Of a stretch of DNA of 64,000 nt, positions 34,801-48,254 are shown in pieces. The translations under genes were made by a program, and so were the position numbers. Source of the DNA: Hyaloperonospora brassicae (lineage: Eukaryota > Oomycota > Peronosporomycetes > Peronosporales > Peronosporaceae); contig CANTFL010001482.1 in assembly GCA_947650285.1 (NCBI GenBank), positions 266,314 to 330,313 on the forward strand, written 5' to 3'. The number at the start of each line of letters is the position of its first letter. The first letter of the stretch is position 1. A model generated the notes under the pieces. That model did no database searches. It saw nothing but the letters and a program-made list of their open reading frames with translations, and had not been told where the DNA came from.

Positions 34801-37800
34801 ATAAAGTGCAAGTTGCACTCTGGTCGACTCCAGAAATTTAACCTACACTAGGGCATACATGGAATGTTCTACAGGGTTGTATGTGCTGTATTAGGCAGCA
34901 CAATGATATAAGCTTGGGTAGTTTTCACTCGTATTTTGATAAGACACTGACGAGACCCCTGGAGGGGCCAAAACCGTCTGGCGCGCGTTTTAATAAAGGC
35001 CATTCATTTACCTAATGTTCTCTTTATAACAAATTTGACCCGCGTGGAATTAATAACAATATGATTTTATATGATGTGGCATCCCATACAGTACTTATCG
35101 CCAAAAGTGACAGAAATCAAGATAGGTTCTTTGCACAAGCTAAAGGACTCGCACAATTTGTGAGGTCAGACTACTCGTTTACTCGAAGCGCCGTTTCGTT
35201 TAGCTAAGGCGTTGTGTCAACAGCTACTGCAATTACGTCATGTGCTTACATGCAAACATGTTTTGTATCGGCTTGTTTATGCACATTCATTTCACGTGCC
35301 CTACAAAATGAATTAAGTCAAAGAGATAGTCAATGTTGCCAAAGTATATTTATGAAACAACGCTTGGACCGAATATGTTGTCAACTACACGTTTTGTATA
35401 CAATATGGCAAGATCTTAAACAATTCACTAATTCAGTAGGGTTTAGTATACGCTTGTTGCATTATACTGAGCTGCTAAAGATGCACGATAGTAATACGAA
35501 TTGTATTTGATCGCCAATAAATATCTTCTTCGCTTTACAATGGTTGAAATTGTAGTACTTCGCGTTATAACACGTAGAAAATCAAGAGTCATTAAAATTG
35601 TCAAAATCAACGGTCGGTGACCCATACTATCGTACAAAATGGAATGCATCAGATATAGACAACGCACGTATAAACAAGTATTATAGGCAAGCGATTATAT
35701 AGTTCGCTACCGACAAAAATGTAGATGAAATATCGACTCACAGCAGAGCGTTATTTTTAAAAAATTAGGCTATGGTAGCAGACATAAATGACCGCCCCCT
35801 TAGTGCCCGCGATCAACAAAGATACGGAGCAGTAAATAGACGAAGGTGTGCATTCAAATTACCTAACGCAATTCCATGAATCTTTGACCAAATACCAATG
35901 ACACGCTTGAGCATGTAGAGCGCAAAAAGGGGCTGTAATCAGCCAAAGTGATCATCAAAGAAAGTTATGTGCCACTTTCACGCAAGCAAACCATGAGAAA
36001 AGCAAATACAAAAGTCAAGGTATACGGTGTCAGATCACCGGAAGATCGAATAATCGGTGCCGTTTACTCGGATCTTGAGTAGATATATTAAGACCTAATA
36101 TTGAAAGTATCAAGCATCTCGTCAATATTATGTACCACAAGATTCATTACTGTCGCATATTCTCGTTTTATCAAGTAAAAGGACACGTGAAAATTTAGGA
36201 CTTCTTTCCGCTCCCTATGAATTGGTTTAAGAGTGGGTATATGTACTCTGATCAGACGGTGGTGAAAAGTATCCGAATGCGGTCCTACAATGCACGATAT
36301 TGGGTGTAACTAAAAAAGTTCAGTGGGATGCAAAGTCAACTATCGAATAGCAATGTGGATTCAAGCACCAGTTAGGATCGAATATAAAGTATTTGATGAC
36401 ATTTAAACTCGATTTTCTAGGTATTGTATGTGACACATTTAACTCATTATTACAAGATCGGATATTAAGAACTAGATTTTGATTGAGGTGCTGACGCGCA
36501 CAGCTGTCGAACTTAGATACATCGTAGATTTATACACGCTCATTAAGCATAAAATATCATGATAGTCAGGCACAGTGTTGCGACCAAAGACGATTGAGCC
36601 TGTAAGCGCAACGTCGTCATTTTAACCTAAACACCTCATAGATGCTCGAATGTTTCCGGTCTTCACAGATCTGGAACATTAATATCATTGCTTAGCAATA
36701 CAATCATCATGAAACTCTATGACAGGCGCATGTCACTCATGAAGACGTTTCGTATGGTAATATAAATAAATAAATTTTGAGCAAGCTTAAGAAGTGAACG
36801 CGTGAGCCTTATTTTACACCCGTACCACCTAAAAACTCGAATTAAGTAATACTGTCTGTGACTATCGATGTGTCTGCCGTAGGCCTAGTATCATGACCCA
36901 AATATACAAGCTAATGTGCGCTCAGCATATTGTCGTAAGGTTGGAGTAAGGAAGTGCTCAAAGAAACTAACGCGCTTAATTACAAGATTTGTATGACGTT
37001 TTTAGACGAACAGACGATACGACGATGCTGCACAGTAAGTAGGTGCTCGATACCCAAATAGACTCAATGGTTCATTGAGACAATCATGACACATATATTT
37101 CTATACGAGACAGAAAAGATTTCGGTGTTAACATTACACTAGGTCCGTGTGGTATAGACCTCTGGTGTAACTGTGTTGTTACACTTTTAATGCACTCATA
37201 AAATTTATCAGCAGAGGTAAGTCGTCGAGTTTTGCTGTTGCGTTTAGATATGTCGATATGCCTTCACGGGTCTTCCCTTCGGGTCTAGTTGTAGTTTTGC
37301 CTAGCTAATTCCGCGCAAATAAACTTCTAAAAGTCTACCTGGTATCAGCATCTTCTAGGCTTTTCTCCTTCTGTGACTTCGCACCAAAGGATGGGAGCCG
37401 ACGCTTAGCGGAAATTTACAGGTCACCGAGTTCATTGTTCACTTGACAATGAGAAGTATATACCCACAGCTAAGGCCCATAGGCTTGTCACTAGAAAATT
37501 GTCGAATATTATTTTTGATCGGGTTGACCGGCTTGTTTCTCGACAATTCTTATCGTGCGTTGATATATAGTGTTTGCTCTGTGATGACTTACCTATTAGC
37601 GCTACCAATTGACATAAATATAACCTATGCCCCTCGAGGTTCGAAAACAGGCATAACATATCCCACGCACGGACTCACCATAAATTTGTTCGCGTGTCTT
37701 GGAGTCATTAAGTTCTGCTCTGGACTAAGATCCTCTTATTCATTTTTTAGTTAGGGCTTCGTGGGTGGGATCGATCTACTCCAGTAACCCCACGTAACAT

Positions 37801-38439
37801 CTAGTCAATGGCTGAAGCTATTCGCACTCTATACACCTCTAGTATCCGCTCGTCGACGTTTGTCTCATCGAGTTTCGACTCGTCGAGCTATAACTTGTCG
37901 AGTTACGTCGAGTGCAGACGGGCTGGCTCATTACACTGCGAGTTTTCTTAACAATCTATACGCCGCCGCAATGGACATGCCATCACAATGAAAATTGTTG
38001 CTCTAAGACAGAGTTGTCATGAGGTAAACATTTATATCATCGTAAGGTCTCAATTGACCACGCGCAGAATAATAAGAAGGATATTTGCAGATGATGCTGC
38101 ACGTACCAGAAAAGTATGGTGATTCGGGATGAACAAAGCAAGTATATTGTAAGGGCATTACATTTTGAGTAAAAATTACTTGCCTCAATAGTTGGTCTGG
38201 ACTAAAGTAGGCGAAGAAAAGTATGATGACCTATGTGTGGTAAAATAATCACGCAATTATAAGATACATGAGCTAATTGCGCTCAAAAAATTTCGAGCTG
38301 GCAAACTAGTGGTAGAAACGGCCATACATGTCTCATAACGTCAGTTACGCTGGTACTATATGTCGGTGGATGTCGACTTTCGTTTTCAGAATGAGGTATG
38401 ATGAAGGATTTGACCGAGAAGTAATTTAGGCTGTACCAG
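28820..38439. other. gene-free AT-rich desert
   Basis: Nearly 10 kb with no open frame above about 112 codons, no domain motif, no tRNA, and no LTR that I can see. A run of nine or ten C at 33421 and a short TCGTCGAG-rich patch at 37850-37912 are the only compositional marks. It may be very old decayed transposons. Confidence 0.5.
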
Positions 38440-39240
38440 ATCTCTATCCGAGAAGCGATTGCGGTCAAGAAGAGGGTCGCGGTCGAGTTGAAAAAATATA
38501 TCGCGGTCGGGGTAGAGATTGCAATCAGGATTGCGATCATGATGAGGAAAGGACCGTAGTCAAGGACGCGGTTGACCAGTTTGGTGTGTTTCACACTGTG
38601 AAATGGCGGCTGAGGACTCGATCACGATCAAGGAATCGACCGCGAACTGGGACGCAATAGATTAGTTATGTGTTTTATACCATTTGATTCGATATCCGCG
38701 ATCAGAAGAGCACATGAATTGAGCCATATCGTGCAAAGGGACGACTTGCAGAAATAGACGACACATGGTAGCAGCTCCAAATTAGTTTACAACCATAGTG
38801 ACTGTTTATGGTTGATAAGTTATACGTATAACGTATTACAATTCATTTCTTTAATTACACGTGTCGACTTCTGTTCTAGGTTGATTCGCTGACGAACCGA
38901 CGACAGGAACGTCGCATATTTCTATCAAAAACATTATATAGGTTGTTTGTTCAGGGATTAAAGATACCCAAATAAAAACCCCAAATGCGATCGGACGAAT
39001 CAACACCGTAGAGAAAAAGAAACGGCTGGTCAGAAGGTCAAGCGGAACTACTATTTACGTAGTGGACAATGCAATATTACAGAGGTCGAGGTGACTCATA
39101 TCGAGTACCCTACAAGTATAATAGTGATCGTGTGAAGACTTACAAATGTTCAATTTTAACTCCATCACAAACACGTTCAAGATTTCCATCCACACGAGAC
39201 CACCTGTGAAAATACATTCCGACCTACCACGAATTTAAAT
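38440..39240 (+). repeat. decayed LTR fragment of the element A superfamily
   Basis: GCGGTC/GATCGCG-rich stretch (38450-38650) like LTR U3. It is followed at 39000-39230 by eroded versions of conserved blocks: GGTCAGAAGGTCAAGCGG, GAGTACCCTACAAGTATA, GTGATCGTGTGAAGA and ACACGAGACCACCTG. More decayed than the copies at 24647 and 48255. Edges approximate. Confidence 0.55.
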
Positions 39241-42200
39241 GCAGTACCCCCATCGATTTTCGATCGTATGGCGACAACAAAGAGTCGGGTTCACAAGATT
39301 ATTGTGGTCCTCACTCCAACACAGCTGTCGCAGACTTGCAGACAAAGCATAGTCAAATGATTTCAAATTTGCACCGATTCTTTGTATCTGTATACAAACG
39401 CGATAGCAATGATATGGATGTAGCTGACGTCTACGTTGGCAATCACTAAGCACAGAGACAAATGTGCAGAATTTATGTGATCTTTTACAGCGATGAAACC
39501 ATGTTAGATATAGAACCGGGACTTGTGTCGAAATTTCTAGATTTTAGGTAGCAGTGCTCGATGTGTGCTGCTATGCTTCATATCCGTATAAGGTGATATA
39601 GGTGTTGTTCCGAATACACGAATCGGCGTCGGCAAATTTCACGCGTACACCGACCGCAGCGAAAGACTAAAACGTATTCATACCGGAAATCGTCCTGGTT
39701 CCGAAGTCCTCATAGCCGGGAATTCAGTTATCTGTTCGCTTCAGGCTCTCGCTAGACAGTTGTTGTGGCTCGAGCAATGTACTCGTTCATACTATATATT
39801 TGCGGTGTAAAAAGAATTGCGTCAAACTCATGAGTCGCGGGATCATACGGGAATCTGGAATATATTATTGCAAAAAATTGGAGTAAGATCATATAGATCG
39901 AAAGACGCAACGGCAATGGAAGTGAAGATACTGATACGATTCAGTCATATATCGACGCAGACGTCACTGCGCACACCAGCGTTATAGATTCAATCGATGG
40001 AGCAATATAATGTTCAAAAAAAATTTTTGAGATAAGAGGCAAAATAATAGGAGGTGTCATGCTTCAAAAAGTAAAAAAAATTGTAAAAGTGCCATAAAAT
40101 ACATGCGGGCTATGAAACATACGATAAATGGAAGTGATACTAGCATCGTTCTATGCCCATGAAGACTAGTCTAATGAATAAAACGGCTACTCACCATTAG
40201 TTTTGATGAGGAGGTCCCTGATTAAAAAACATGTCGATGTACGACTAAAGTTCGTCGTGAACTTTAATATTCGCGGTATTCTAGACCCGTGATACCTCAT
40301 ATTGACCTAATTTTTGTGGAAATGTTGGCCAAGGTGGTTGTCAATATAAACTTAAAGGAGCTGCTATAGATGCTAACTAGAAGAAGTCTATATCTGAACG
40401 ATCCACTCCGTTCTAAACAAAACAATGAAGTAACGAGCTCACTCAGCAAAATAGGCTTCTTTTATTATTTTAACGAGCTTCCCTTGTGCGTATCACAGAT
40501 AAAGTGCACTAATTGCAGTTTCATAATGCAATGATCGTTGGGTATTGACACTTAGATAAATCCTACATATTCACAAAACGTGAGGTTTCCCCTATACAAT
40601 AGTGAAACACGAACGGTATCTTATTGTCTGAACGGCACTAGTTTTGTATGATATACCCTCCATGGTACTCTACATTATACGCTAATCTGCGCTATGTATA
40701 ATGTACCACAGTACACCACCATTATACATAATATCGAATAGTTGCGGTAGCTAGTGGGTTTTACAGGTTGGTATGACTATGATGCGATCTCGACAAGGAG
40801 TGATGAGGATGGAAATGTCGAAATAAAAGTACGCTAAAATAATCTACATGCACTTGCTAAAACTATTGAGCATTCTGGATTTACAGGGTAGAACGGTGAG
40901 TAGATGATCGTGATCATTAAGCGTTGATGTAGCATGAACATGAATGGTGGCAAGTAAGACATCGGTACGCAGGCTAGACCAGACAAATACGGACAAAGGT
41001 GCAGGTCTGTGCATGTTAATGAAGCATACAGAACAAGCAATTACTACCGCTTGCACTACGCAACTGGTAACAATCGCCTTAGGAGGTAGTATAATTCAAT
41101 TCGACATAAAATTTCAACGTTGTTTGGTTTCAACAAACGACGACAAGATTTGCTTTGACGATAAAAAGGTCAATTTCGCGTAAACGGAGCTAACACAATT
41201 TGACATACACACGCCATCAAGACTATAATGCGCATCACTTATAACCCGTAAGTTTTTACGACGATCAATATTACAAGATCAAATAGATGGTTTTTTCGGC
41301 GTTATCACAATCGAAAACGCCATTTTTCAGGGCTTTCGTCACCTTGTACACAAAAAACACTACTTTCAAATGTTTTTAACACCAACCGATGTATTACTAC
41401 AGTAATTAATAATCAACAACATGCCGCACCCCAATGAAAGGATACAGCATTTTCAATTTATGAGGGCTGTTTCAGTATCCGCACTCATGTAACATGAATG
41501 TAATTTAAAGTTAAAACGGAATATTGGAAGAGACTATCACTGCGGCCGGCCATCACATGATTACCCTAGGTTCCAATGGGAACTGACCTTCATCGAAAAG
41601 TTCTTGGGAGCATAAAATACCATTTTTGTATAATATTATGTCTGCACGTTTAAAATCCTTGAGTACATGTTCCCAAACCTCATGCATCCGTCTCTCTACC
41701 TACCATTAGCCGCCATAATTGAAAGTGCCTTCAGTAAATAAACGTTTGTCGCAAGGTTTATTTACCAGGAAGGCCGCCGTATACCGTAGAGAAGAATAGG
41801 TCGCACCGTAAGGTCTCACCACAGTTGAAATGGTTGTTTAGAATCTGCGATCCTAAGCCAAATTGTCCAGGAAATCACTTAATTAAAGTTAGCAACATCT
41901 CTTTGCGTCAGATGGCCGATAAACCAACCCGATAGAGAAGTCGATACGTGTATTTAGAAGCAAATAAAACTATTTATATGTTAACCAATCATAACCAAAA
42001 ACTAACACATCGCTAGGCCTATCTGTATCACGACTTTCAAAATCACGCGCCCCTCTCTCCACGAGGTCGCCCCATTGTACTTATGTGTCTTAAACTAAGT
42101 ACGCATTCTGTGAAAACATGGCGTGACCCACGCCCAAATTGTATACAACGGATCGAGATCGAGAGATCGTAGTGAGACCGCAAGATCGGGTGGGGATAGC

Positions 42201-44186
42201 GAGATCGGATTAAAATCGAGACCCACCCATCCCAGCCACTATTTTTTAATAAGAATCCTGTTAGAATCTGACTTAAGCCTCCAATTTGTGGGAACCCACG
42301 TCCCAGCCCGACGGTCATAATAGCGTGATTTCTCGATCACAATTTCAAGAGATGTGAACACCCGTGTTAATGTATATGGGATTTTACGGTGCGACCAATT
42401 CTGCCAATGATGTGCTTTGCAACGAGTAAGGGAACACGCGATGGATTTTGATGGATTGAGAAAACTGCCTGTGTCGATTTATAGTCTATAGAGAGCATCG
42501 ACAGGCAAAAAGCGATGTTTTAAATGGATATAGATAATTGCCTGCGTCGTTTTATAGTAGATAGAGAACATCGACAGGCAAACCAACGTAGTTTAGGATG
42601 ACGAGAGCCATTTTTGCACTTTTAAGACTGCAAAATCGTATTTTTACGCTCATTCATCTACATATTCTATTGAGCTGCATGTAAAATATATCGAAAAAGG
42701 CATAAAAAAGTCTACACGTGGATTTTACTTAGGGCGGCCAAATTTGGATCGTCTCGAGCGGTTATTGACAAATTCTACGACCTTTATGGTCCTTTGACTA
42801 TGCGAGCAAAACAAAATCAAATCCCGAGACTTTAGAAGCGAAACTTTTAGCATACGCTTATCACATACGGTCCTAGATTTGTGTTATAATAAGATATGAA
42901 GAGCATAAGCTGATTGACCGATGTTTAAAAATATTACAGGTTATAAATGAGGCACATCGTGCTTTCTAAATTCTGGCTCTTCGAGCAACAACGGACAGAA
43001 ATGTATAACTCCTTCGAGCCAGTAATATTTCCCGCTTACATGGACGAGAATCTCCCCTCAGTGAGACGGATGTTAAAGGGGGAAACCATGCATCCCTGAA
43101 GGCGCTGCGAGAAGCAATTTATCGATATCCCAGATTACGACGAGGGCCCATATGGATCGGAATTTCTTTGCCTACGCTAGTTCCTGCACTTCACGAAGTG
43201 CCTACACTATTTTATGCTCTTTTTTACAAAGCGCCTCTGCCCGAGTTGACTCGTTTGCTGCGCATGAAACCCACTCCCACGAATTGAACTCTACTAAGAA
43301 GGCAATGACTTTGAAGAGATTCAGCATCGGTCATTTTTATAGATTTAGCTTTAGATCACTATGTTCGTTGTCTCGTGGTGCTCTAGGGCAAGTCTGCACT
43401 AGATTGTGCACTGGAATCGGCACGATAAGTAGAGCAAGTCGACCGTCAAAGAAGCGAACAGGGGTTATGTTAAATTGTCACGCTAGGACTTTTTAAGTAG
43501 AGCAGATATACTTGCCAATAGCACTATTTACCCTAGCGCAGATATAAGCGTGACGATCAGACCAAAAAAGAGCTCGCATAAAGCTTTAATTTCGTCTTTT
43601 TTGAACACAAATTATCACGTAATCTTTCGGGAATGTTTCCCGCTACGCCTCGCGTTTCGAGTCATTCAAATGGGAAACGTGGTAGGAGAAAGTTCGTATC
43701 ATGATAGATGACCGAGGTGGTTTCCACATTGCAGACGTAATATGTAGCGATGAGTAGCTATGAAAGGCAGTCAGTATCTTTCTATCGCTGCAAATTGCGA
43801 GATAATGCAGATTAATCGTCGTCCAGTCGTGCGTTGCGTTGCCGCTAGCACGTGCCGCTCAGGCAAATCCTTTCATGTACGCTAACTTCATCCCTCCTGA
43901 TCCGGGGGCCTTTGCGCCTAGGCAAAGGGGTCAGCTTCCTGACGACTGAAAGAGTTTTGTCTGGCACGTGTGTGCGAATGCTGTCAACGGAATAGAGATG
44001 CGATGCTCAGCTGGTCGAGGAGACCCCACGGAATCGCGTGCAATTTTAAAGGCCATGGCATCGTCTAATTATACAGACGGTTCACAGTATCGGCGAACAC
44101 TTTTTTCTCGTAACAAAATTGTGGGGATACTAGACCAATGGTCATCTCGTGACAAAGTCATAAAGCATGCACATGGACCGGTCGCC
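39241..44186. other. gene-free AT-rich region with small GATCG-rich scrap
   Basis: No gene recognised. A patch at 42130-42320 is rich in GATCGAGA/GAGATCG and resembles LTR U3 sequence, too short to classify. The paired hairpins at 42466 are listed separately. Confidence 0.45.
42466..42580. repeat. two tandem 42-bp hairpin repeats
   Basis: Copy 1 at 42466-42507 begins TGCCTGTGTCGAT and ends CATCGACAGGCA. Copy 2 at 42539-42580 begins TGCCTGCGTCG and ends CATCGACAGGCA. Each can fold on itself, with a TTATAGT...ATAGAGA loop. The repeat period is 73 bases and the spacers also resemble each other (GATGGATTGAGA / AAATGGATATAGA). No gene nearby. Confidence 0.65.
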
Positions 44187-44430
44187 TGTAGGAAAGAGAC
44201 CTGCAACGCAGAGAGAACATGATTCAGTGAATACATATACGTTGTTAGTCCAGTTGACACCCACTGCTTAAAGTTCTTTCCATGGTTTGTGAAGAGTCGT
44301 CCTTGTATCTCATAAATCTTTGCACGTATCCCAACAGTCCTTCGTGTCCTCAAAGCGGTCCATTGCATGTGCCTCTTACACTAAGACGCACCACAAATCT
44401 TCAACACAGGATGTCATGTGACTTCCAACA
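44187..44430 (-). repeat. 3' LTR of the copia element
   Basis: 244 bp. On the minus strand it begins TGTTGGAAGTCACATG and ends in CCTACA; the partner LTR ends TGCA, with the CA end conserved. The purine-rich AAACGAGAGGAG next to it (44431-44442) fits a polypurine tract. Confidence 0.8.
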
Positions 44431-44619
44431 CTCCTCTCGTTTCACTGAATCAGCGCTTAACCGATCGCGTCGCACAATTCTTGAAGTAGAGGTGCTGGAA
44501 GCGGCTTCGACAGTAAATTAGCAACCATAGTTTTCGTGTCTGCAAACTCCTTCTTCATCTTGCCTGATGCAACGTAGTCGCGCACATTTTTTAGCTTAGT
44601 GTCAACATGTTAACCGCTC

Positions 44620-45900
44620 GCAGACGCTGCCTCGTTGCTAATTTGTTAGATTGCTGCTTAGATTACGATGCGCAGAACAAGAGGTGCCTTGACTTGCATG
44701 CCAATTTCAAGCATTAGTTTCTTGACCCCTAACATCTTTACGCCACCAGCAGCAGCAGACACAAACTCGGCTTCTGCAGTCGATAAAATACTACTGTCTG
44801 TTTGCGGCAGCATCCAGCAAATCTATCAAAAACTGAATACCAGCGCTTATAGACTTTCGATCGTCCACATATTCCACAAAGTCTGCGTCAGTATATGACA
44901 CAAGTTGAACAAGGAATTTTGGACCGTCGTCGTGCTTCATATGCAATAATGTCGTGCGCGTACCACTAACTTTCCGGGCAACGCGCTTCGCAAGCTTCCA
45001 ATCACCAAGAGTCGGTGCGTGGCAACGACGAGTAAATTTGAGGACTGCAAACGCAATGTCCGGACGCGTGCAGCGCGTAGGCCATATTAGACTACCAGCC
45101 AGTGATGGAAACTCTTTTATGGTCGCTTGTTTCGGGAGCGTGGTTCATTTCGATAGCAGCAACGTCTGGTCCTTCGAGTTTTAAGGTTCTGTGATACCAA
45201 TAGGAGCACGAGCACCATTCAAATTCGATAGACCGTGCTTGTCGAGCATCTCAACAATTGATTGCTTTTGATTAATCTTGCCGCTCCCATCATCGCAATG
45301 GACGCAATGCATGCCCAGGAACTTGGAAATTGCGTTAAGGTATTTCAGCTCAAATACGTGCATATCCATAACAAATCGATTTACCACATCGGTCGTTGTA
45401 CCCGTGACGATAATATCGTCCACGTACACGCACGATAGCACCGTCTCATTCCCATCCACTTTGTCAAAGACGCAAGATTCAGTGATGCATTGTTCAAAGC
45501 CAATGTTGACTAGTGTGGACACGATTAACTCGTTTTAAATGTGCCCAGACTGCTTCAGTTCATAAATTCCGCGTTACACTTCCAACGCAAGCTCCTTGAC
45601 GCTGTCAACACCAAATTTCTCAAGTGTTTTATCGAAAATAAGCATACCGAGCAGATTCTAAAGCAGAATATTATTGTCTTCTTTGGGTGATGCCTTGACA
45701 TACGCACTGGAAACGTCGCCATGTATTGCTAGTTCGCACCAAATAATCGAGAATATGACGAATATGTGAATACTGACCATTGAGATGACAGCCGAGTACG
45801 TTAACATGCAACTTCTGCCCTTGATCTATAAATCACCGCGACCCATAAGTCTTGCCTTCATTTTGTCGATGTCACTATTTCCAAGTCGTTTTATCTTTTA
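44620..45900 (-). pseudogene. copia reverse transcriptase and RNase H
   Basis: The RT part at 45522-45181 is open for 113 codons and contains the catalytic YVDD (45426-45415) in CVYVDDIIVTG, then FLGMHCVH. RNase H follows in changed frames: SLAGSLIWPTRCTRPDIAFAV (about 45110-45040), KHDDGPKFLV and SYTDADFVEYVDDRKSISAG (about 44900-44830), the usual copia Y-x-D-A-D motif. RT sequence to the right (45540-45900) is decayed. Not functional. Confidence 0.8.
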
Positions 45901-46199
45901 TAACCATTTAAATGGTAGTAGTCTGGCACTTTGAGGACGGACGACGATGTTCCAAGTCTTGTTTGTTACCAGCAAATGCAGCTCTTCCTGCTCGGCGGCC
46001 TCCCACAGCTCACTGTTCACGCTGCGTCCTGCTTGGCCCTAGTTTCGAGGGTCAGGCTCATCGACCAGGCGCTTATGCTTGGTCGGTGTAGGCGATACCG
46101 CAAATGTCAATAAAGGGTGTGTTTTTGGCCAAGTGTTGAAGCGGATAGTATCGGCGATTTAACATTTGATGACTGCGGAAGCTTTTGTGCGTTAAAATT

Positions 46200-47200
46200 A
46201 TCGTCACCGTCACCTTCTGCCTCCCTTCGAGACTTCTTTTTCGCTCTTGTCGATCTGCTCACGCCTTAAGATAAGTGTTGCGGGGTCTTTGACGTGAACT
46301 TGTTGTAATCCGTCTTGTTCGCTTGTGTAATTTTCTCCCGCGTCGCGTCATGTTGCTGTGGAGCAGCATGGAAACGATAAGTTGCGATAGCTTTCATCTC
46401 AGCGTCGTCCCCGCAAAGGATTGCATCGGCGATGAGCTTGTTGGTAGAATAATCAAGCGTTTCGATGTTCGTGACATGACGCGTCGTGACAATCGAGCGG
46501 ATACCACGGAGTAACACTTTGTAAGCCTTGATCCCTTCATCCTTGCATAAAATATATCCTCTGACTGTGTGAGCTTTGAGACTCTTTTTGAGAGGGTCGC
46601 GCCAAACATGGCTAGGTGATCCATAACAATAATGTCCTGTAGGCTGGGAACCTTTTCAGTGATAACATACATCAATACAGCTTGCTAGGCGTTGACGATC
46701 GATAGACATCGATTCAAAATGAAGGTATAGTACTCGACAGCGTCGGTCCAATGTGCAAGTGGTACTTTTGATCAGAAGAGCATGCACCGGACCATATTAA
46801 AAATTGTGCGGTTTATCCTTTCCGCCTTATCTTTGGATTGGGCCTTCCAGCTTCAATCTTCTGCTGTTGGATGCCATATTTATTGCAGAATATATCCACC
46901 GACACAGTATCGTGCTCACCGCCACCATCTTTGCGCAGGATACGCATGCGGCATTCAAACTCGGCTTCAAATTATGCAACAAATTGTGAATTTGGACGCC
47001 ATTTAATTCATGTGTGTCGCTGCAAAACCTCGAATGTAGTTGGACTTGTAGTCAATGAACGTAACCAAGTATCTGTTCCAATGTTTGTCTTGTGGCGTGA
47101 TGGGACCCTTAAGTTCACTTCAGATAACTCCTCCGATCCTGTCAATCGAGAGTGTTGTCCAGATTATTGCTTCGGTTAAGCGGTACAAGTACCTGTATCT
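46200..47200 (-). pseudogene. copia integrase
   Basis: Readable blocks: SELKGPITPQ...RYLVTFIDYKSNYIRGF (about 47120-47010), where the family has Asp at the first catalytic position and this copy has Glu, after a stop codon. AERINRTIFNMVRCMLF, then a stop, then HWTDAVEYYTFILNR (about 46830-46700) carries the final catalytic Glu region. The C-terminal part continues to about 46270. Many stops. Inactive. Confidence 0.75.
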
Positions 47201-47449
47201 TGAGAGTAGGTGACGAATTTGGATCGCTTGTGGCAGGTTCTTTTATTTCCTAAATCTGGTTAACTATCCATGCGCTCGATAGAGTTCACAGAATTATGGC
47301 CAATACGCGCGAGGGATTGCATCAGCGTGCCTGCGTGTGGGTAAGGAGCTCCTCCAGTTTTGTTAATGGCAGTACGTACCATCTCTTAAAGAAATTTGTA
47401 TTCATGGGCTTCTCTTCGCGTGCTTAAGTAGTGACTATACACACGTCTT

Positions 47450-48241
47450 TCACCATCCGAAAATCATATACATATTGACCGTCCTTCTCAATTCTGCCAC
47501 ATTAGTAGCACAGTCGACATTCTTGCAACCAAATTTCTTCAGGCGGCCATATGAGTTGAGACGTAGATCCTTAGAACGAGATGAGGCGTAGTAGATCTCG
47601 GATAGATTGACCTCGTAAACTTCATCATCGACAATTTTCGCAAATGTGACATTTCCAATCTTAGTCACGCAACGTTTTTCATCATTGGGGAGTGTAAGTC
47701 CATCTTGATCATCGCATTCAACAGCATCGTGAAGCAGCGACTCATCTTCCACGAGGTGTCGACTAGCACCAGATTCCATGACCCAGCTGCTCTGGATATC
47801 GAAGCCAATGTTAGAGCATACCTCTGTAATTTAATTGAGACTGACCACAGCCAAGGCAAATTGCTTTTGCTTTTCTGATTCGATCCGATTCCCTATGTGT
47901 GTGGGATGATTCGGTTGGTCTCGCTTGGTGTGTCCAGTTGCGCCACGAGAGTTAGTCGTTCGTGACTCACCAACTTCTACATCGACATCGCGTCCCCTAT
48001 ACTTTGTCTTCTTCTGGTCATCATTAAGCTATTGGGCCAACGCAATTAATTCGTGTGAATTTGTGGCATAGTCGTGGCGATTTGGGTCAAGCCTCATCAA
48101 CATCATATGCTTATTTTTGGGAGCTGCATGATTGACAATGTTACCAATAATTCTGCGCTCGCTCAAGTCACTGACCCGAGCAAAATGTACTAGGTACAAG
48201 AGGTGTTGAGGCCGCGTCCGAGACAGGTCGTTCTGCTCCAT
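47450..48241 (-). pseudogene. copia protease and Gag C-terminus
   Basis: Positions 48241-48029 read as Gag (NDLSRTRPQHLLYLVHFARV). After a degraded linker, the protease starts near 47779 with ESGASRHLVEDESLL and continues to FAKIVDDEVYEVNLSEIYY. The catalytic Asp of D-S/T-G is Glu here, which should abolish activity. No intact zinc knuckle could be found in between. Confidence 0.7.
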
Positions 48242-48254
48242 GAAAAGAGACGAA

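Noticed and set aside
37640..37665. GGTTCGAAA resembling a tRNA T-arm
   Set aside because: The stem does not pair and no acceptor or anticodon arms surround it. No tRNA could be supported anywhere in the window.
37850..37912. TCGTCGAG-rich patch as an operator or satellite
   Set aside because: Irregular spacing and too short; looks like chance low complexity.
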